NCBI GenBank assembly: GCA_003254905.1
Contig: QANU01099655.1
Location: forward strand, 329,650 to 393,649
Origin: Nissolia schottii
Lineage: Eukaryota > Streptophyta > Magnoliopsida > Fabales > Fabaceae
DNA length: 64,000 nucleotides
Direction: 5' to 3'
The position numbers and the translations under genes are program-made. The notes beneath the pieces are model-generated. The model was not told where the DNA came from. It ran no database searches and saw only the letters and a program-made list of their open reading frames with translations. The first letter of the stretch is position 1; every line of letters begins with the position of its first letter. Below, piece after piece: positions 1-13,400 of the stretch.

Positions 1-611
1 ACGAGTTCATAGAAGCAATCACTGAAATTCCTGATTTCTAGAAGTCTTTGACCTTCGTTTGAGCCTTTTTGATCTTTTTATACACACTTTTTGAACTTCG
101 ACCAAAATAAAAATAATACATACTTTTTGAACATCATCTATATACATTGTATCATCCATGATTAGCTAAGCTAATATAATAGTATAAAAATGATTCTAAT
201 ATATTTCAAGAACAAATTATTTTTTCACTACAGTAGAAATGTTTATCATTGTTTTCTCTTCATCACTTTCCCTTCTTTATTACTCTAATTTCAAGTCATA
301 TTAATGGCATTGAGCAGGGTGCAAAATAATTTTTCATTTAAATTATAAAAATGTTCCAACAGCAATTTCGATTGGTTGGTGTTAATTTTTCTTTGGTGCA
401 GTTGCAAATTTAGAATTAAAAAAAATGTCAATTTATAAAATAATTCTGGTTGTTACGTGTCCACAAAGAGTAGTGCCTTCTCAGCTATCACATATGAAGA
501 TTCCCATCATCGTTGGACTCATTACACTAATCAAAATTACAGATAAATCGTTAAAAAAAGGTAATGGAGAAGTCAAAAGTAGTGCTGCGTGTGATTAAGA
601 TGTTTGTGCAG
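1..611. other. Non-coding, probably intron of the sulfate transporter gene
   Basis: AT-rich sequence with no exon I can match to the membrane region of a sulfate transporter. It ends in a pyrimidine/AG acceptor at 610-611, immediately before the first recognisable exon. The short open frame that begins at 564 reads through this acceptor, and its first 16 codons look intronic. Upstream exons of the gene lie to the left of the window. Confidence 0.6.
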
Positions 612-2087
612 GTGTCAATCTCATTTGCAAAGATACTAGGACAATCAATTAGACCCGGTGTTGAAGTTCTAGGCAGAGTTCCAAGCAGTGAAGCTTATTG
701 TGATGTTAGCCAATACCCAATGGCCATAAGCACTCCTGGGATCTTGGTTATTCGCATAAGCTCTGGCTCTCTCTGCTTTGCAAATGCCAATTTCGTCAGA
801 GAAAGGCAAGCACTTCACATAATTTAGTTACATAGATTATGCTAATTATACTTAAAAATCAATGTTTGAAATTAAAATTATTCACTTGTTTCAGAATACT
901 GAAGTGGGTTGGAGAAGAAGAAGACAACCTTAAAGAAGCTGCAAAGGGAAAGGTCCAAGCAGTAATCTTGGACATGACCAGTGAGTCTTGCAACTAATAA
1001 CTCCAATGCCAATACATTGTTAGATTATTGAGATTAATTTTGATGCACTCATCTAATTATATATCATCAAATTAATAAAATTAGATAACTTTGACTTTTA
1101 CTATCTTCAAAGTAGTTACGATCAAATAACTTTTACTCAGTATATCATGAATAATTCCTACAACTTTATTAAATCCTACAATTTTCACGAGTCATTTTAT
1201 GATTTATGAATGATCCTATGCAATTCTCGTTGATAGATCTCATGAATGTTGATACTTCCGGCATCCTAGCGCTCGAGGAAATGCACAAGAGGTTGCTTTT
1301 GCGTGGCGTAGAAGTGAGTTAGAATGCCATGAATCTATTTCGTATCTTGAAAATTACTCCTTCAGTCTAATATTAAATGTCACTTTTAATTTTTAAGTAT
1401 ATTATTAACTCAATGCATTTGAATGTAATTTGTATCTAAATACATTGAATCAATAATATATTTAAAGTCAAAAGCAACATCTAGTACTAAAGTGATTTCT
1501 CACCTATCTTATGGGATAAATACCTCATAATACTTAATTTATTCATTTTATTTTATAATTTTTACAATTAAATTCATTAAATTTTAGTATCATTTCATGA
1601 TCTAATATGGATTACATGATCTAATATGATAAATTAATACTTTTTAATACAATATTTGTAGAAAGGTGCATCGTAAACTTAAATGATCCACAAATCATTA
1701 AACCTCTTGTGAGTTGACTCTTTCAATAATTTAATTAATGAAAATATTATTACAATCATATAAAACATAACATAATAATAATAATTGATAAATTTAATTG
1801 TAAAAATTATTATAAATTAATAAATTAAATGTCATGATAGCTTAAAAAAACCACTTAACAGAGGGAGAATTGATAATGTTTAATGTGGTTTTTGCTCAAA
1901 CATCTAACGGTTGTTCTATTGTTGTTATGTGGTTTTGCAGTTGGCTATGGTAAACCCAAGGTGGCTAGTGATTCACAAGCTTAAACTGGCACATTTTGTG
2001 GATAAAATTGGAAAAGAATGGGTTTTCCTCACTGTTGCTGAAGCCGTGGATGCTTGTCTCTCTTCTAAACTTGTTGCCAACGCTTAG
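612..2087 (+). CDS. Sulfate transporter, 3' exons (STAS domain), low-affinity SHST3/SULTR2-like, partial
   Basis: These are the last four exons of a plasma-membrane proton/sulfate symporter; the 5' part is outside the window. Exons read in phase: 612-805, 895-980, 1237-1313, 1941-2087 (stop TAG). The product starts at the end of the membrane domain (SISFAKILGQSIRPGVEV), then gives the linker EAYCDVSQYPMAISTPGI, and then the STAS domain with ILVIRISSGSLCFANANF, the hallmark NVDTSGILALEE loop and VFLTVAEAVDACLSS near the C-terminus. In this family the STAS domain is needed for activity and regulation. The wording is closest, from memory, to the legume low-affinity group (Stylosanthes SHST3). 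The first visible intron (806-894) has a GC donor. I see no frameshift or internal stop, so the gene looks functional as far as it is visible. Confidence 0.93.
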
Positions 2088-2211
2088 ATTTGGGGTCTCT
2101 TGTAACATAATACTATACTTGATTATTGCATATCTAATCCATAAAGTAGTGTAACATATTGTACTTGCATAAAAATGTAAGGGATATGATGTATAAACAA
2201 CAAAAGTGGAC

Positions 2212-2217
2212 AATAAA
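2212..2217 (+). terminator. AATAAA polyadenylation signal of the sulfate transporter
   Basis: An AATAAA hexamer lies 125 bases after the stop codon, in an AT-rich 3' region, at a distance normal for a plant 3' UTR. This is a motif match only. Confidence 0.5.
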
Positions 2218-4494
2218 ATATGGACAATGTATAACATATATTGACTTTTAATTATACATGAGTTTCATATATTTGTTATGTTATACATAATTTTATTTTC
2301 TTATTATATTTTGTATGTTTTGCATGTATAATTATTTACTTTAATTATTGATGTAAAATTTCTCAAAATGTAACGATATTTGGGACTGTGCGCGGTTATA
2401 TTGGATTGGAGTGAGACTGTGTCCTTTGGCTCTATCTCATATCAAAGTTAGAGCCCATATCATTGGAGGTAATATAAGAAGAGTCAATTTTGACCGTTCA
2501 AGCTTACATTGAGCGTCAAGATTGTGAGTCATATTTGAAAAGTTACTATGAAGGCCAAATGACTTGCATCAACATGTAAGTATCTAAGCAACATATATGA
2601 ATTGAATAAAATGATAAAGGGCATACGATTATTCTGAAGGTATGTGTGGTGGATAATCTAGTAAATTAGGATCTGCTCATCTAATTCTCACAAAAAGTAT
2701 CTCCTTGTTTTTGGTCAAAACAACAAAAATTATCCAAGGAATTAAGCTAATAAAAATAATATTTTTGGTTTCAACCCATTTTATTTTGGGTCATTAGTAG
2801 TAGCAGGACCAAGGCCCAAAACTACCCATAACGTTATAAGCTACGAGTTGACCCAATAAAACCAAAAATTGGCCACACTGATGAATTGGCCGCGCAAAAA
2901 CATAGATAAAATTTCTACTTCTGAATCAACATGTAATGAATTAAAAAAATTCTAACCTTACTCAATGTGAAGTCTCATGATTGATTAATAAAAAAAATCA
3001 AGGAATAAGGAATAAGGAATAAACAAAGAATATAACTCAAAAAATATATATTGTATTAAGTACCTATAAACAGGCTAAAAAAAAGAATTTTAACATAAAT
3101 ATAAAATCAACCTAAATTAGAAGTAATCAAAATAAATAAATATTAGATCAATTTAAAATAAATTAGAAGTATAATAATATTCTTAACACTAAAAAAATAA
3201 CCAACTAGTATGAAGTTGTGCTAAAGTCGATGAGCTACTTTGCATTGATAGATAAAGCACAAGTATGCGTAAATGTAAAAGAGTCATAATAGATATGTTA
3301 AAGGAAATTGATTATGAGAAATCCTTAGATGCTTTTAGAGGGAAAAAAAAGTAGTGTTTTCTTTTATTCACACAAATATTGTGAAAAGGCACACATGTAA
3401 AAGATAGAGTTAGAAAAAACACGTGTATATAGAATACAAAAATATTTTTGAACACTAAACATTACATCTACACCATATTAATTTAGTATAAAAATAGTAT
3501 CACCTTATGAAAATGTGTGGAGAATATGAAAAGTTTATCTTGAACCAGTTGGAAAAACGAAATGTCTTTTCAAGTAAAATGAAGTCCTTACAAAGATTTG
3601 GGTTGAAATGTCTCTTGCTAAGTTGCAGTCCAAGTTTGAGTTCAAAAATCCAATCAGGCCCAACGCTTCACATGTTATCCTCCAAATTACAACCAAGCTT
3701 AAAGAATCTAAACTTTAGCGCAAAAATACCAACAATCATAACTAAATTGGATGTAATTGGACATCGAAAATTATCCCAAAAACATTAACAAAAGTTGTAC
3801 ATAACCGAAGAGGGGTTTGACATTTATATGGTTTTGGAGAGAGAGAAATCCGAATATATGGGCCAAAATGCAAAATTACAAGAGTATGGGGTGAATTTCT
3901 GAAATCTCCACGGCTCAGGGAGATTTCAGAAATTTCGCAGAAAAAAAAAGGAGAGAGCGCATGGGATTCCGCGTGGGAGACAAGATTCTGAAATCTCTAT
4001 GCGGTATGGTGATTTCAGGCTCTGAAATTGCCATATATTGTGATTTTATACCCTAAAATTAAAAAAAAAATTTAATTTGGATTTTTTTGAAATCTCCACA
4101 CTGTGTGGAGATTTCAGAAAATCCGCCCATACTTCCGTAATTTTTTCCCAGCGACCATATTATGGGATTAAATGTATGTAAAAAATCCAACCGAAGACTG
4201 TCTATTGCTGACTTAAGCTAATGAAAGGAAGTTCATACGCCACCAAAACAAAAGAAAGGAAGTTCAACAACAATATTATTTGCACATCAAAATACTATAT
4301 TAATTTTGATTTTTCCCCGCTAGTCATGTGCAAATAATATTACGGAAAACTAAAGATTAAAGAGTTGTATAATATCCTTGAGAATTGACTGAACAATAAT
4401 AAACATTAGTTTTAATGCACAACTTGACATCATTCAAATGCTTGCTCTTGCAGGCACTTAAACACTTCGTCGGTGCAGGCCAGGGCCAGGCGCA
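2218..4494. other. Intergenic, AT-rich, no gene seen
   Basis: This lies between two convergent genes. Open frames are short and show no family motif. It includes a cluster of small palindromes (3899-4118, listed separately). The rest is AT-rich with oligo-A runs. Confidence 0.6.
3899..4118. repeat. Cluster of three short palindromes sharing the arm TGAAATCTCC/GGAGATTTCA
   Basis: Three foldbacks lie within 220 bases at about 3899-3929, 3988-4018 and 4089-4117. Each has a left arm beginning TGAAATCT and a right arm ending GATTTCA. The third is nearly perfect, with arms TGAAATCTCCACAC and GTGTGGAGATTTCA around one base. The loops differ (GGCTCA, GCGGTAT and none), so this is a repeated hairpin module and not one long repeat. 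Confidence 0.75.
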
Positions 4495-7400
4495 TCACTT
4501 ATCTGCATGAAGAACAGAGCCATTAATTAGTGTCCTAAATCTCGTTATTTTGAAGCTCAATACTTAATGCTGACTTTGAATAGAAAGGGATAAGTTATTT
4601 GTATAAATAAATGAGTGAGGTTTATCGTTATTTCTTTTTCTCACACTTTAAGAAATATGTGATCGAATTTCATTCTTTTGTTCCTTGTGTTCATGTATAC
4701 TCCACTCAAGCTATGTACAAATATCACATCTCTAATTTAAATTTTCTATAATGATGCAATTTGTACAGTAACCAATTAGAATCTTTCACAATAGCAAGAC
4801 AGTGTACCATACTAGTGTATTTATTTATTTTTGCATGATAGCAAGTGGGATTTACACAAAAAAAAAAGAAAAAAAAAAGAAAAAAAGAGGAGGGTTGTGA
4901 GAGTTGAGTTGGAAGTACTACCTAGTGATGCTAGTTTCAAGGATCGAAAGATGGGGTCGATGGGAAGACCCTTGCTCAGATATGATGGATCATACATAGA
5001 GAGGTAAGATGCACTGAAAAATTCAAAACCATGAAAGTTTTCAAATTTTTTCTGCACCCAAGTTGTGGGAGTTAAATGCTGCTACTACTAAGAGAAAAAA
5101 AGCAGTTGAGAAGTGGGGTTTTGGGACAGGAAAATCTAGGACCTATGGTCTTGACAACTTGTAAAACATATTTATCCTTAATTATTTATTAATTAGTATT
5201 AATTGCTCTAAACTGATCGGTATATATGAATTAAGATACTCTCATTTAAAATAAACATAAAATGTTGATATTCACATATCACAACCCTCAGATGTTCATT
5301 CAGCATTGCTGTTTTGACAACTGACCTTGGATCAAAGAAAGGTGGGTGTCTCTGACCATTGGGGTTGGCAGGAGCAGCAGCCTCATCGTCTGCTTTCCTC
5401 TGCAACAATTGATCAAGCACAAACCAAGAAGAAGAAAACCAATCAATTACACGATCTCAATTGTGCCTCCCCCACATTCTTTATCACATAAAAATATAAG
5501 CAAAACACAAAAAAGACTGCACCTTCCGAGTGTTGAAAGGCGTAGCAGACTCTCGTGGCCCAGAACGATTTGGGGCACGACCCACCTATAGTTTTCAATA
5601 GTGTAAGCTTTTTAGTTTTCAAACCCAAAAAAATGAACAAGAATCTGTATGCATAAATGAAAATGAGGCTTACCAGTCCCCCAGGGAGTGTGAGTGGTGG
5701 TGCTGGGATAGTAGGTCCTTTACTGCCCAAATACTTTATATAATAAGGAACCCAGTCGCCCTGTTCGGTGTTGTTGACAACAATGTAAAGCCTCAGATAC
5801 ATAGTCATTTAAAGAGAATAATAACAAGTGTATGCTTTGGAGGTCTTTACCCTTCTTCCAATTGTGCTTTGGATTGGCTGGGGATTCCGAATCACAGTTC
5901 TTTTTGCACTCATTTCAACTATTCTGCGCATTCTCCACGAGAGTCTGTATGCACATTCACAAATCATAACGTGTTAACATATACCATCACATCTTAAGCT
6001 TTCCAGAGACATAACACATTCTTTGCAAGATAATATGTATCATAGATTAATTAGTTACCCAGGTTCAGAAGATTCCGGAACTTTTCCTTTGTCGCCTTCG
6101 TTTGTGACTCCATTTGGTGTCACTTGTTGCGCCTGTTGTGTGCTTGGTACTCTAGAATTAATCATTCTGCTAGCACAATTAATTATATTGGCAACCAGGA
6201 TCTCACTAACATAACATAACAAATGGCCAAATGATTAATCTATGATACCTTACAAAGCGGGCAAATTCTTCACAACATGTCTTGCAGTTAGAACCTGAAC
6301 TTGATCCCTCTGTAGGTATTGAAAAGCCTTGCAGATTTCTTGAGCTTGGTGCCTGCGGTTCTCTTTGGCTTATTGGCAGAGTTGTAGGCTCATGCATTGT
6401 GTGACTCTGTCGTTCGAAAACAGCAGCATTCAACCTCGAATAGTATCTAATCATCTGATTTGGTGCACCTCGAGACCTTTATTTTGAAAAAAACAAGGAA
6501 TTATTAGTCATCATATGCAGAAATTAATATCACATCTCAAACCAAGGCATTGCATGTACATTTTGAGAGAGAAATTTTTAGTCGCTCTAGCAGTCCAAGT
6601 GTTCTGTTCCATTCAATGTTTGCGACATTAATTAATGAATATGGATTATTTAAGAAACAAGAGTGATCCAAGTTCACCAATATGTCAAACAATGAATCGA
6701 TCAGAGTTTTGAATTCTCTTACTCTGATAGCAACTAAGAATTTCTCTGCATTTTTTTGAAGCACAATTCTTTTAAGACTCATGTCAAGTATTTTGCGCAT
6801 CCAAACCATATACAATCATTTAACTACTTCTACCTAACACCTTAAGCTTTCTAGAGACTGTTAGTTCCGGACGTAACACATTCGTTGTCGATTTTAGGAA
6901 CCCAAACTACTATAGACTATAGAGTACAAGATGATATGTGTCATCGATAACTTGAGGGTAAATATAGTTACTCAGGTTTGAAAGATTCTGGAAGTTTTCC
7001 TTTGTCACGTCCGTTTGTGACTTTAGATGTAGAAATTGGCGTAACTTGTTGCGCCTGCGGTGTTCTTGATGCTCCTCTAGAGTTAATCAAACAGGTCACA
7101 AAATAAAATAAATTAAATTAGTTAACATCTATATATAGAATGAAAGCGCAATCAAGATCTCACAAACATAACATCACAAGGAGGAGAAATTAAAAGAAAA
7201 ATGGCCAAATGAAAAATATGTGATACCTGAGAAAACGGGCAAAGTCATCAGAGTATGTTTGGGAGTTAGAACCTGAACTCGATCCCTCTGTAGGAATTGA
7301 AAATCCCTGCAGCTCTGTTTGGCTTACGGCCAGAGCAGTAGGCTCATGGATTCGGTGACTCTGCCGTTCAAAAATAGTAGCATTCAACCTTGCACAGTTT

Positions 7401-10400
7401 CTGGTCGCACCTCGGGACCTTTATTTTGAAAAGTCAATGAATTATTAGTTAATCCGTTGCATATACATTTTGGGAGAAACTATTAGTTGCTCTCAGATCT
7501 CTTGCTCTTGTTCACTCCGCGTTTTGCCACATGGTCGCATCAATTAATCAACATAAATAAATGGTTTAAGAAACAAGAGTATTAATCCAAGTTCATTAAT
7601 ATGTCAAACAATGATTAGATATCAAAGTTCTGAAACATGAACTAAGAATTTCTCGGCGTTTTGTTAAAGAGATTTGTAATGGTTATTGGCGGTTAAGGTT
7701 GCTTACCCTGAGAGTTGGACGGGGCCAACACCACCTTTCTGCCAATGACCACCAGGCATGGTGGTTTGGGGAATATTATAACCATTTTTCTGATTGTACT
7801 CATATGATGAGGGGTACCTACAATGGAGAAACCAAATAGCAATTAATATACCATTATGAATATTCTTATGTTATCGTGTTCAATGAAAATGTACTGTTTC
7901 AAAATGTACTTAGGAGGCTGCACTGAAGATCCCGAGCCAAAGTTGTTGTATGTCGTCCCAAACGGATAGGGTTGCGATTGATAACTAGAGTACCTTGGAG
8001 GCCCATATCACATAAAATAAATTAGACCATTAATTCAGTCTCAATACTTTGATAATATAATCGAATGATGAAATGATTAATTGAAGTTAATTTTGCCAAG
8101 GTAGTTATGAAGAAACTGTAAATTGACAGAGTGAGTACGTACACAGAAGGAACAGCAGGCTTAGGCAGCATTGGTCCATTATAACCATGTTGGGGAGCAC
8201 GAGAAATAGGTGCTTTTGGTACACAAGCTGGTTGAAGATGTGACTTCTTTTCCAGCCTAAAGAAAAAGTTGACAACATGCTTAGTACTTTATGCTGATTT
8301 ATTTTATGCCACTTTGTCAATGATAATAATAGAGTAAATTTATTTACAAGGATAATTGTTGTTGAGAAATAAGAGATGAAATGCTAGATACCTAGGATAC
8401 TTTTGGCACACCGGCTGCAGAGAATTTTGAGATGGTAAATCATAAATCTTCTGCATTTTAGGGGCATGACCGTCTTGACGCAGCAGAGGATTGAATGAAC
8501 TGGGTTGGCCAAAAGAGAGAAAAAACAAATGGATGGTTCATACATTTGTTTGTTAACTTTAATTAATCTTCAGTACCAAAAAGAGTGTGATTAATCAAGT
8601 GATTGCTAACATAATACAAGTACCTATAAGGAGTGAAGGAATCATACTGCATGGAATTGTTGGAGTATTGTGAACCATAGACATTTTGGTTGGGTTCAGG
8701 CCTACAGTTCGAAATTCATATTCAAATGAGGGTCACTATTAATTAAGAACATAAAAATTTAGGGTCATTATTAAGACCAATAAAAAGGGTAACATGAGCA
8801 AGGAAACATGTTTATATAAGTTTAGATGAATGAGATGGGTTGGTTTGGGCTTTATGAATTGAAAAATTTTAGCGCATAAACCAACTGATACTTGGTGGAT
8901 TAGAGATTTTCTGATTCAATTTATATAGTCGTGAACTCAGTCCAACTCGTAATTTTATTGATTGGGTTGAGTCAAAATCTGAATTTGTAGATTGACCGAG
9001 CCCATTGGACACTTCTAGTGGGGTCCACTCATGAGACCCACAATTTGTAGAATCTATGTGTTATAGTAGTGTGAGCGTGACCTTGGTGTCAATTTTAAAA
9101 GGTGTAAATAGCATCCACCTCCTTCAAAGTTTGCTAAAGTAGCAACTAACCTCGATTTTTATGTAAAATAGCATCTCGTCCCATTTAGTGATCAACCACT
9201 AATTCAAGTGTTAATTTGGATGGAATATAGTCCTTCCAGCCACATTTTATTGTTTAATAATCACCCAAAAAAAGTGACAAAATAAATTATATAATTTTAA
9301 TGCAACCTATGTTTATCATCATATTAATATAAATAATTTAGAGGTTGAATCTTTTCGCATATTTTTTAAGATATAACATTTTTTATACTTTTAATTAAGG
9401 AGTTAATTGTCACTAATTAAATTTTATTTAATTTATTTAAAATACTCTTCTGCCTATCTTAACAAAAGTAATTATTTAAAAATAATTTTTAGTATAACTC
9501 ATAATTTTCTTTGGCGCTTATATACACCTTAACCTCATAATTTAATCTAAATTCTTAAAAATATTTTATTACTATTTTTTTTAAAAAAAATTATTTTGTG
9601 AATTTAAAAATTTACTTATTTAATAAAAATTAAAACTTAATTATCAAATTGAAGTGGTTTCAAGTATTTAATTTTTTTATAGAATTCTTTAAAAAAATAT
9701 TTCATGTAAGTTCATTAAAATATAATTTTTTATCATAAAAAAATTAAAGTTTGAATTTAAAATTTAAAAATTAAGAAAATTTTATGAAACTTTTCTTGTG
9801 TATTTATATATAATATTACAGTAGAGAATTATAAAAAACATTATATTTTAAAGAATACATGAAGTTTAAATTTAATTCAACTTCGAAGTTACTTTTGCAG
9901 TCATAACAATAAATGAGTCATATTTTAATTATCTTATTTATTTCATTTAAATTAATTAATATTTTTATTTTATGTTTCGAAGAAATTTAAATTAATACAT
10001 TTTATGAGAATTATGAAGTTAAATATTATTTTTAATTTGATTTAAGTATCAATTAATTTAACAATTAAATGTGTTTTGAATAAATATCCTAAAAGAATAT
10101 TCCTTCCAAACTAACACTTTAGTTAGTTGATAGTACTAAATGGGGTGGGATGCTATTTTGCATGAAGATTTGGGCTAATTGTTATTTTAACAAACCTCGA
10201 GGGGGATGAATGTTATTTTTCCTTTTAAAAGATATAAGAAGATAAGTATAATATTTGTTCTTAAATAAATGTTTATCTTTTTATTTTGATTTTTATACAA
10301 ATAACTGTTAACTTCAAAATTTATGTCATATTAATTTTCTTCTTATTATTATATCTATAATAAGTAAAAATGATTGTTCCGGTACGCTGATCATAATATG

Positions 10401-13400
10401 AGGTATCGATACATTGACATCAATTGTTATCTATTAAGTGCATTGTAGGTTATTCTTATTTTAATTTTTTTAAAAATTTAAATTTTTAGAAATTTATTAA
10501 CCAACCAACCATTTGATGACACGTTGACAGAGTACTTATCAAATTGGATGGGTTTTGAAGAAAAAATCATAAATAAAAGTAGCAGAAGAGAAAGAAAAAA
10601 ATAATAAATAAAAAAGCAGGAGTTAAGAAAAATAAGTTTATAAATTACTATTAAATGTTTTTAACTTTTGATACTTTTAAACTATTTTCTTAATGCTCGT
10701 GTATATCTAAACGAGGCATTTCTGCGATGACGAATATAGTATGAGCAAGTCAGGAAGAGTTACATACCGTACAGAAAACAATGGGCTACGAGGGTTAATG
10801 ATATTATTATTATTCAGTAACGCAGAACTTTGGTTTGCAACAAATTGTCCACTAGAATATTGTCCTGTTCCAGTCCATGCCCTGGCCTCTACCTGCTTAA
10901 AAGTCATGACGTTGTCAATTAAATGTATCGAAAATAATTTAAAATAATCATCCTAATCAAATTCTTTAATATACTTAAGTCTTTCAATTATTAAATAAAA
11001 GATATAGTCAAAGTAAAACATTAATTGCATCTATTGTTGTATTGAACATTTTTAATTAAATACAAGAGAGATCATTAAAAAATGTTTTTAAGAGATATGA
11101 AAACTGAAAACTCCACAGTAATGGACACAAAGCACAGTCTATGCATGTTGTTTTTTCTAGAATGATTGTACTGACTGGGTGTGGTTGGAAAAATGCTGCA
11201 TAAGGTGAAGGCTGCTGCTGATTGATTCCACTGAAATTATTGTTTGCCATTACATTTGGCACCAACACTGAATTGCTTGCGCTGTGCTGGTTAGGCATGT
11301 CAAGACCTTCAAGCCTGCAAACATAATAATAATGCACAACCTATGCTTAGTAAAGTGGGGGAAAATATTAATGTATCTTCTCTAACTTGTTATGATAAGG
11401 TCAACCACGTCACTATAAGTGGGCTCTCGTTTCGGCCTGCTAAAATCAATTCTAAAAGCCCGAGGTTAATTATAGCATTTGCCATTTTGAATCAGTTTTA
11501 CTGAAAGTAACATTAAGTTGCTTCTAGCGTTACCGAAAATATTAAAATCAATTTTACCGAGAATTAATTTTGTAAAAGGCATAAACAAACACACGTAAAG
11601 TGATAGGAAAAACCTACGCATGCGCATTCCCATTTTGCATGAGAGGAAATTCTTGATAAAAGAAACCCATTTGGTTCATATCTTGGTCTAGAATCGATGA
11701 ACCTGCCTCTTGGAACAATCCCACCTAATCAAAGAATCCAAAAATTGTATCCAAGTGCACAATAAGTTATAAAGGCAATTGTGGAGCTCTGAAGAGAAAT
11801 CACTATGGTTTATAATGAAATTCTAAGTGGTAAAAATTTATTGTGAACATTTTTTTTTTCTACCGGGGAAGAAGGTGTTTCATTCAGTAGTGGGGCTGAA
11901 CAGTTTGGCAATGACTGGGTCACTGGATTGGAATTATCCACAAAAAGGTTAGGGGCAGCCAATGGAAATTCACAGTTACTGTAGCTTGCCTTGCCAGATA
12001 CAGGTTCAGCAATTTGGGCCTTAATTTGGGTTGCAATTACTGATCCCTCCAAGTCTTGACCCTAAACAATAAATGTGTAATTAGAAACAAAAAAATTAAT
12101 AATAAATGTATATTTGGACTAACAAATTCAACGTTCACAAACACTACTTTAATGATTTGGAGGATAAATTTTTTGTTTGATATTGCGTTAATATATTCTT
12201 GAGGCACATAAGAAAAACGAGTCTTACTTAGTGAGATTTTAAAATATTTGGTGGGACACACAATATAAGTAATAAAACTCATTTTTATTATATATGCTAA
12301 AAAAAAATGATATGTTATGCTATTGACTAACCAATAATATCTCAACAATTTGTGTGCATTGCTAACGCTCTCAAAACAATGGCCACTATAGTGGCACACA
12401 AGTGTGCAGAACAGAGCTTCAGGAAATTAAGTGTTAATAACCATTCTCAATGGAGAAATTCTTGTGTGTTATATTAGATATATATTTTTTTATCACACTT
12501 AAAATAATTTTAAAATAATATTTTAGTTTTAAGGGATGTCCCCTCTTAAAATATATGTTGAAATATTATTGCATGTGTAATCATATATATATCATGTCTA
12601 TGTCCACACAATTTTTTTTTCTCAATAGACATTTTGTACTGTTGTACATAGAAAGACTGGCAAAATGACATTTTTTTTTGTTTATTATGTTTATTTAATT
12701 TATTAATTTGGTCCATTAACATTTTTTTGGGTATAATTTTGGTATATTACATATTAAATTATTATCAATTTGATTTATGGGTAGAAAACATAATGATTTA
12801 CGTATTTTGATGGATAGACCAATTTAATAACGATTTGAAATGTAATTAAATTACCAAATAATTAAAAAAAAAGTAATGATATATCAAAGTTAGTGGAATT
12901 TACCTTATCAGATGCAGGCTTGGCCGTTTGGACCGTTGCAATTACTGACCCCTCCAAGTTGTGAGCCTAAACAATAAATGTGTAATTGGTCGAAGAAAAA
13001 TAATAAATATATTTTTGGTAAACAAAGCAATAAATATATAATGTGACATACAGATAAATTATATTGATAAATCAAATAAATGTAATAAACTAAAAAGTTA
13101 TTTTGGCGAAAAAGATTTATTTAACAGAAAAGAAAAAAACAAAAAGGGGAGAACTAAGGAGCCATCACTTACACAGATAGGAGCTGCAGTCTGCTCAACG
13201 ATAGGCTCCACATTTTCTTGGGATGGAAGGGTTTGAGAGGTAGATGATGACTCAAGCTCTTCAAACAAGTCGTCCTTTAAACCAAAAAATAAAAATAAAA
13301 AATAAAAAATAAAGAAAAAGAAACCGGACTTGGTAGGAATAATAGCACAAATTATATATTTATAAAAATAAAGAGTAATGCTATCCAATAGAGCAAAACA

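Noticed and set aside
5346..5591. Plus-strand open frame opposite the unknown gene
   Set aside because: It is antisense to two phased exons of the minus-strand gene and has no motif.
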